From assembly GCA_038230255.1 (NCBI GenBank), contig JBBRNP010000002.1:310001-374000 (forward strand): 64,000 bases of DNA, in the 5' to 3' direction. Below the pieces are notes generated by a model that was given only the letters and a program-made list of their open reading frames with translations, was not told the origin of the DNA and did no database searches. Positions within the stretch are counted from its first letter, which is position 1, and every line of letters starts with the position of its first letter. Source of the stretch: AV40 sp038230255. Its GTDB lineage: Bacteria > Verrucomicrobiota > Verrucomicrobiia > Chthoniobacterales > UBA10450. Of the stretch, positions 60,940 to 64,000 are shown one piece after another. A program made the translations under genes and the position numbers.

Positions 60940-63744
60940 GTGGCACCCTGTCCTGACCGAAAAAATACAACGCGTTACGCTTTTTGCGGGGACGCGTTAC
61001 GCGCTTTCGCGCCGGCTCGCTCGGCTAATTTGATCGGATGCGCCCTCTGCGTTGTCTTACTCCTCGCGGCAACGTCGGTTCAGGCCGGGACGACCTGGAC
61101 AGGTGGAGGAAGCGGTGCGAGCTGGGGCACCGCTGGGAATTGGGGAGGCGCCTTACCACTGTTCAACGGCACGGAAACGATCACGATCGGCACGGCATTC
61201 ACCTCTGGAACGACCCTGACGCTGGATGGCAATCGCAACATCGGCAGCCTCCTCATCAACACGACAAGCGCCTTCACAATCGCCACGGGCACCAGTGGCT
61301 CGCTCGACATTTTCAGCGGAAACATTACCCGCCAAGACGTTGCCGGGACGGAGGCAACGCAAACCATTTCGGCGGGTATCGTGCTCGGCGATCCCGCGGG
61401 AGTGGCCGCGTACACCGGGACTTGGAGTATCGACGGCTCGAACAGCTTAAACGTTACCGGGAACATCAGTGAAACCGGTGGCGTGCGCGGGATTACGAAG
61501 ACTGGAGCTGGAACACTGATTCTGAGTGGGACGAATAGCTTCTCGGGGGGTCTAACACTGAACGCTGGAACGGTTCAAATTTCCTCAGATGCAAACTTGG
61601 GCGCGTCGTCCGGCAGTCTCACTTTCGGAGGCGGCACTCTTAAGGCCACCACGAATATCGTCGGCACGCGCAATATCATCATGACCGGCGCGGGCACATT
61701 CAGTATTCCCTTCGGTAACACGCTGGAGGAAAGCGGCGCAGTAAGCGGGAATGGAAATATCACGGTAACGGGTAACGGGATTTTGATTCTCTCGGGCTCC
61801 GGTTCGAACGGGACAGGCACGACAACATTGTCGAGCGCCGATCTTTCGCTTCGAGGAACGGTTTCGCTCGGCAGCGGCGTTTTAACTTTCCAGAGCGGGA
61901 TTCTGGAATTGGGTAACAGCAATTTTACGCGGGCACTTGGGACGGGTGCGGGGCAGGTGAACATGAGCTTCGCCAGCGGCGGCGCTGGGTTCTCGGCTTA
62001 TGGCGCAGATCGGATCGTGAATCTCGGAGGCAGTGGCGCGACTGTCACCTGGGGGTTGGGTAATTTTGTCGCCAGCGGTCAGCCGTTGTATATCGGCATG
62101 CCGACCGCCGATCACATGCTCGATTTTCAAAACGGCATCGACCTTGCCGGCGCGACGCGCACCATCACAGTCACCGCAGGCACCGGCACGGGCGCTGACG
62201 GAAAAATCTCAGGCGTGATCTCCGGCACCGGCACATCGAATCTTGTTATCAACAGCGTTGGTTTCGCACCCTGGAATCCAGGCACTCTCATTCTCAGTAA
62301 CGGCAACAACTCTTACGCCGGTACAACCACTGTGAATGCCGGCACACTTGTGTTGAGCGCGAATGCCACTGGCACCGCCGGCAACACCGTTTTGGGCAGC
62401 GGCACTTCGGATGTTTTGGTCGGCAATACAAGCGGCGCGAACAACACTGGCCTGCTCACGAACGGCGCGTTTACGATCTCGCGCAACATCCGTGCTCAAT
62501 CGGGTAACTTCGGCACAGTAACGCTCGGCGGCAACAGTGCCGACGCCTCCACCTTTTCCGGCAACATCTTTCTGGGGACCGCGAGTAATTTCGGCAAAGG
62601 CGTCACGCTCACCGCCGCCAGCGGCGGAACCACGACGTTCTCCGGAGTTATCCAGGACCCGACGGGTGTGTTCGGACCGGCGCAGGTCACCAAAGCCGGT
62701 GCGGGCACGGTCGTGCTGAGTAATGCGAACACCTACGCGGGAGCGACGACCGTCAGTACCGGCGTTTTGAATATTCAAAATGCCACAGCGCTCGGCACGA
62801 CCGCATCGGGAACAACAATTTCCAGTGGCGCGACTTTGCAGTTGCAAGGCGGAATCACCGTCGGAGCTGAAGCACTCACCATCAGAGGAACCGGAGCGGC
62901 CGGTCAGAACGGTGCGCTAGTTAATGTCAGCGGAACAAACAATTACGGCGGTCTGCTCGTGCTCGGCGCTGCAACCACCATTTCTTCCGACAGCGGCACA
63001 CTTAATCTCACTAACACCGGTACCATCACCGGCGCCACTTTTGGACTGACGCTCACCGGCTCGGGCAGCGGCACTCTTTCCAGCATTATCGGAACCGGCA
63101 CGGGTTCGCTCACCAAGAACGGCATTGGTACTTGGACGCTTACCGGCTCGAACACTTATACCGGTAGCACGACAATCAACGCCGGAACATTGAACGTAAC
63201 TGGCTCGCTCGCTTCCGGCAGCGCGGTCACCGTTAACAACAGCGGCAGCGTTCTTGAAGGCACCGGCACCATTTACGGTTCCGTCTCCATCGCTGCCAAC
63301 GGCGCGATCCTTGAAGCCGGTACCGGATCGACTGGTCAAACCTTGACCATGCGCGGCGCGGTCAGTCTGGCTTCCGGTTCCGTTATCGCACTCGCGCTCG
63401 GCGCGTCCGGCGCGCATTCGACTCTGGCAATCGGCCCCGGCGGCTCCATCGTTTTCCAGTCCCTGCAAAAATTTAACATCATCGATCTCGGCGTGACCGA
63501 TGGATCGACATATAGCGGTCTCATCACCGGAATCGGAAGTGATCCTGGCACCGAAAGCGGTTGGACCATTACCAATCAATCCTGGGCCTACAACTTCAGT
63601 TATGATGCTGCCAATGGCGGCGAGATCGATCTCACCGTCACCGCCGCCCCCGAACCTTCTACATGGTGTGCGGCCGCATTAGCGTTTGGGGCGGTTGGTT
63701 ACTCGCAAAGGCGGCGGTTTGTCCGGCTGTTGAAGCGAGCGTAA
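60940..63744 (+). CDS. Beta-strand-repeat surface protein with PEP-CTERM tail
   Basis: Up to 934 residues. A hydrophobic signal region (ALCVVLLLAATSVQA) leads a long beta-rich passenger with at least five autotransporter-associated repeats of the pattern GAGTLILSGTNSFSGGLTLN and KNGIGTWTLTGSNTYTGST. The end has PEPSTW, a hydrophobic helix and RRRF...KR, which is a PEP-CTERM sorting signal. It is presumably exported, cleaved by an exosortase (not in the window) and anchored at the surface. There is no in-frame ATG near the start; GTG 60940 or TTG 61030 is used. Unlike the neighbouring genes it contains no copy of the dispersed 10-mer. Confidence 0.88.
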   Translation: MAPCPDRKNTTRYAFCGDALRAFAPARSANLIGCALCVVLLLAATSVQAGTTWTGGGSGASWGTAGNWGGALPLFNGTETITIGTAFTSGTTLTLDGNRNIGSLLINTTSAFTIATGTSGSLDIFSGNITRQDVAGTEATQTISAGIVLGDPAGVAAYTGTWSIDGSNSLNVTGNISETGGVRGITKTGAGTLILSGTNSFSGGLTLNAGTVQISSDANLGASSGSLTFGGGTLKATTNIVGTRNIIMTGAGTFSIPFGNTLEESGAVSGNGNITVTGNGILILSGSGSNGTGTTTLSSADLSLRGTVSLGSGVLTFQSGILELGNSNFTRALGTGAGQVNMSFASGGAGFSAYGADRIVNLGGSGATVTWGLGNFVASGQPLYIGMPTADHMLDFQNGIDLAGATRTITVTAGTGTGADGKISGVISGTGTSNLVINSVGFAPWNPGTLILSNGNNSYAGTTTVNAGTLVLSANATGTAGNTVLGSGTSDVLVGNTSGANNTGLLTNGAFTISRNIRAQSGNFGTVTLGGNSADASTFSGNIFLGTASNFGKGVTLTAASGGTTTFSGVIQDPTGVFGPAQVTKAGAGTVVLSNANTYAGATTVSTGVLNIQNATALGTTASGTTISSGATLQLQGGITVGAEALTIRGTGAAGQNGALVNVSGTNNYGGLLVLGAATTISSDSGTLNLTNTGTITGATFGLTLTGSGSGTLSSIIGTGTGSLTKNGIGTWTLTGSNTYTGSTTINAGTLNVTGSLASGSAVTVNNSGSVLEGTGTIYGSVSIAANGAILEAGTGSTGQTLTMRGAVSLASGSVIALALGASGAHSTLAIGPGGSIVFQSLQKFNIIDLGVTDGSTYSGLITGIGSDPGTESGWTITNQSWAYNFSYDAANGGEIDLTVTAAPEPSTWCAAALAFGAVGYSQRRRFVRLLKRA

Positions 63745-64000
63745 CGGCGGCCGCGGAGCTAGGAGCTAGGAGCTAGGAGCTAGGGCAGGCGTGTTGCCTG
63801 CGGCAATCTTTTTCACAGAAGATAACAACACGGCGTGCTGGGAAGCCGCCGGGTAGATGGTCAAACCGTCGCCGGCAGACGGCGAACGAACGGGAGCGAG
63901 TGAATCAAAGGAAGCAAAGATTCTGACTTCCCTGGCTCGCCGTAGCTCAGACGAAGGCGGCTGACCTCGGTCCTCTGATTTCTAGCGGTCGATCTATTCA
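63745..64000. other. Non-coding end of window with heptamer repeat
   Basis: Four tandem copies of GGAGCTA (63755-63782), a GCGTGTTGCCTGCGGC palindrome nearby, GC-rich text with short complementary segments (CCGTCGCCGGCAGACGGCG), and CGCCGTAGCTCAGACGAAGG near 63940, which belongs to the GCGAAGGCGG repeat family. I recognise no gene or RNA here. Confidence 0.5.

Noticed and set aside
61500..63300. Near-repeated blocks that could suggest a CRISPR or tandem array
   Set aside because: They are in-frame beta-strand repeats of the surface protein, with variable spacing and no constant repeat unit.

Overview
The window reads as a chromosomal segment of a Verrucomicrobiota bacterium, probably a soil lineage near Chthoniobacterales. 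This is inferred from the combination of a beta-strand-repeat protein with a PEP-CTERM tail, paired bactofilins, a DUF5069 protein, a full MoxR/BAT operon, and moderately high GC. It is mostly housekeeping and core-metabolism sequence with tight coding density. There is no rRNA, CRISPR array, prophage or recognisable transposase.

Layout: 1-10.8 kb (minus strand) holds pfpI-like, pgsA, der and then moxR, DUF58, DUF4381, batA, batB/C fusion, batD, batE, the last six joined by overlapping or nearly overlapping stops and starts. 10.8-15.6 kb (plus) has tRNA-Leu(UAA), an FMN reductase, a ClpX-like unfoldase, a degenerate membrane nucleotidyl cyclase and recR. 15.7-23.6 kb (minus) has MscS, a glycogen debranching enzyme, TreZ, RlpA and a frameshifted hybrid histidine kinase. 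23.7-28.2 kb (minus) has a peptidoglycan-binding protein, a PHP-glycosyltransferase fusion, a DUF2334 deacetylase and an EVE protein. 28.3-41 kb contains tmk-holB-fabG, sulfotransferase, msrA-pgl, Nif3, TPR, TraB/GumN, murJ, cystathionine gamma-synthase-like and gdhA. 41-49.6 kb contains a fumarylacetoacetase cluster, tRNA-Ile2, a small GIY-YIG nuclease amid palindromic repeats, an STT3-like membrane protein and two bactofilins. 49.6-64 kb contains a sugar nucleotidyltransferase, glnD, a two-component pair behind pgi, an S9 peptidase, icd and the PEP-CTERM protein.

The most striking signal is not a gene. The 10-mer TGTCGATCTT (or its complement AAGATCGACA) occurs 30 times, where a fraction of one copy is expected by chance. 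There are exactly 15 copies on each strand, about one per 2.1 kb, usually preceded by A or T, in four different reading frames inside genes and also between genes. This is the profile of a DNA uptake sequence or another genome-wide DNA-level signal, and I do not know it to be described for this phylum.

Other dispersed repeats are visible: a GTCCGAGCCGGACTGGC palindrome family (5 copies), an ACAGGATT...AATCCTGT inverted repeat (2 copies), a GTCATCC...GGATGAC inverted repeat, and a GCGAAGGCGG family concentrated around the GIY-YIG gene. Themes linking the genes are envelope and surface work (MurJ, RlpA, MscS, bactofilins, STT3-like, PHP-GT, PEP-CTERM) and glycogen/trehalose and central carbon metabolism.
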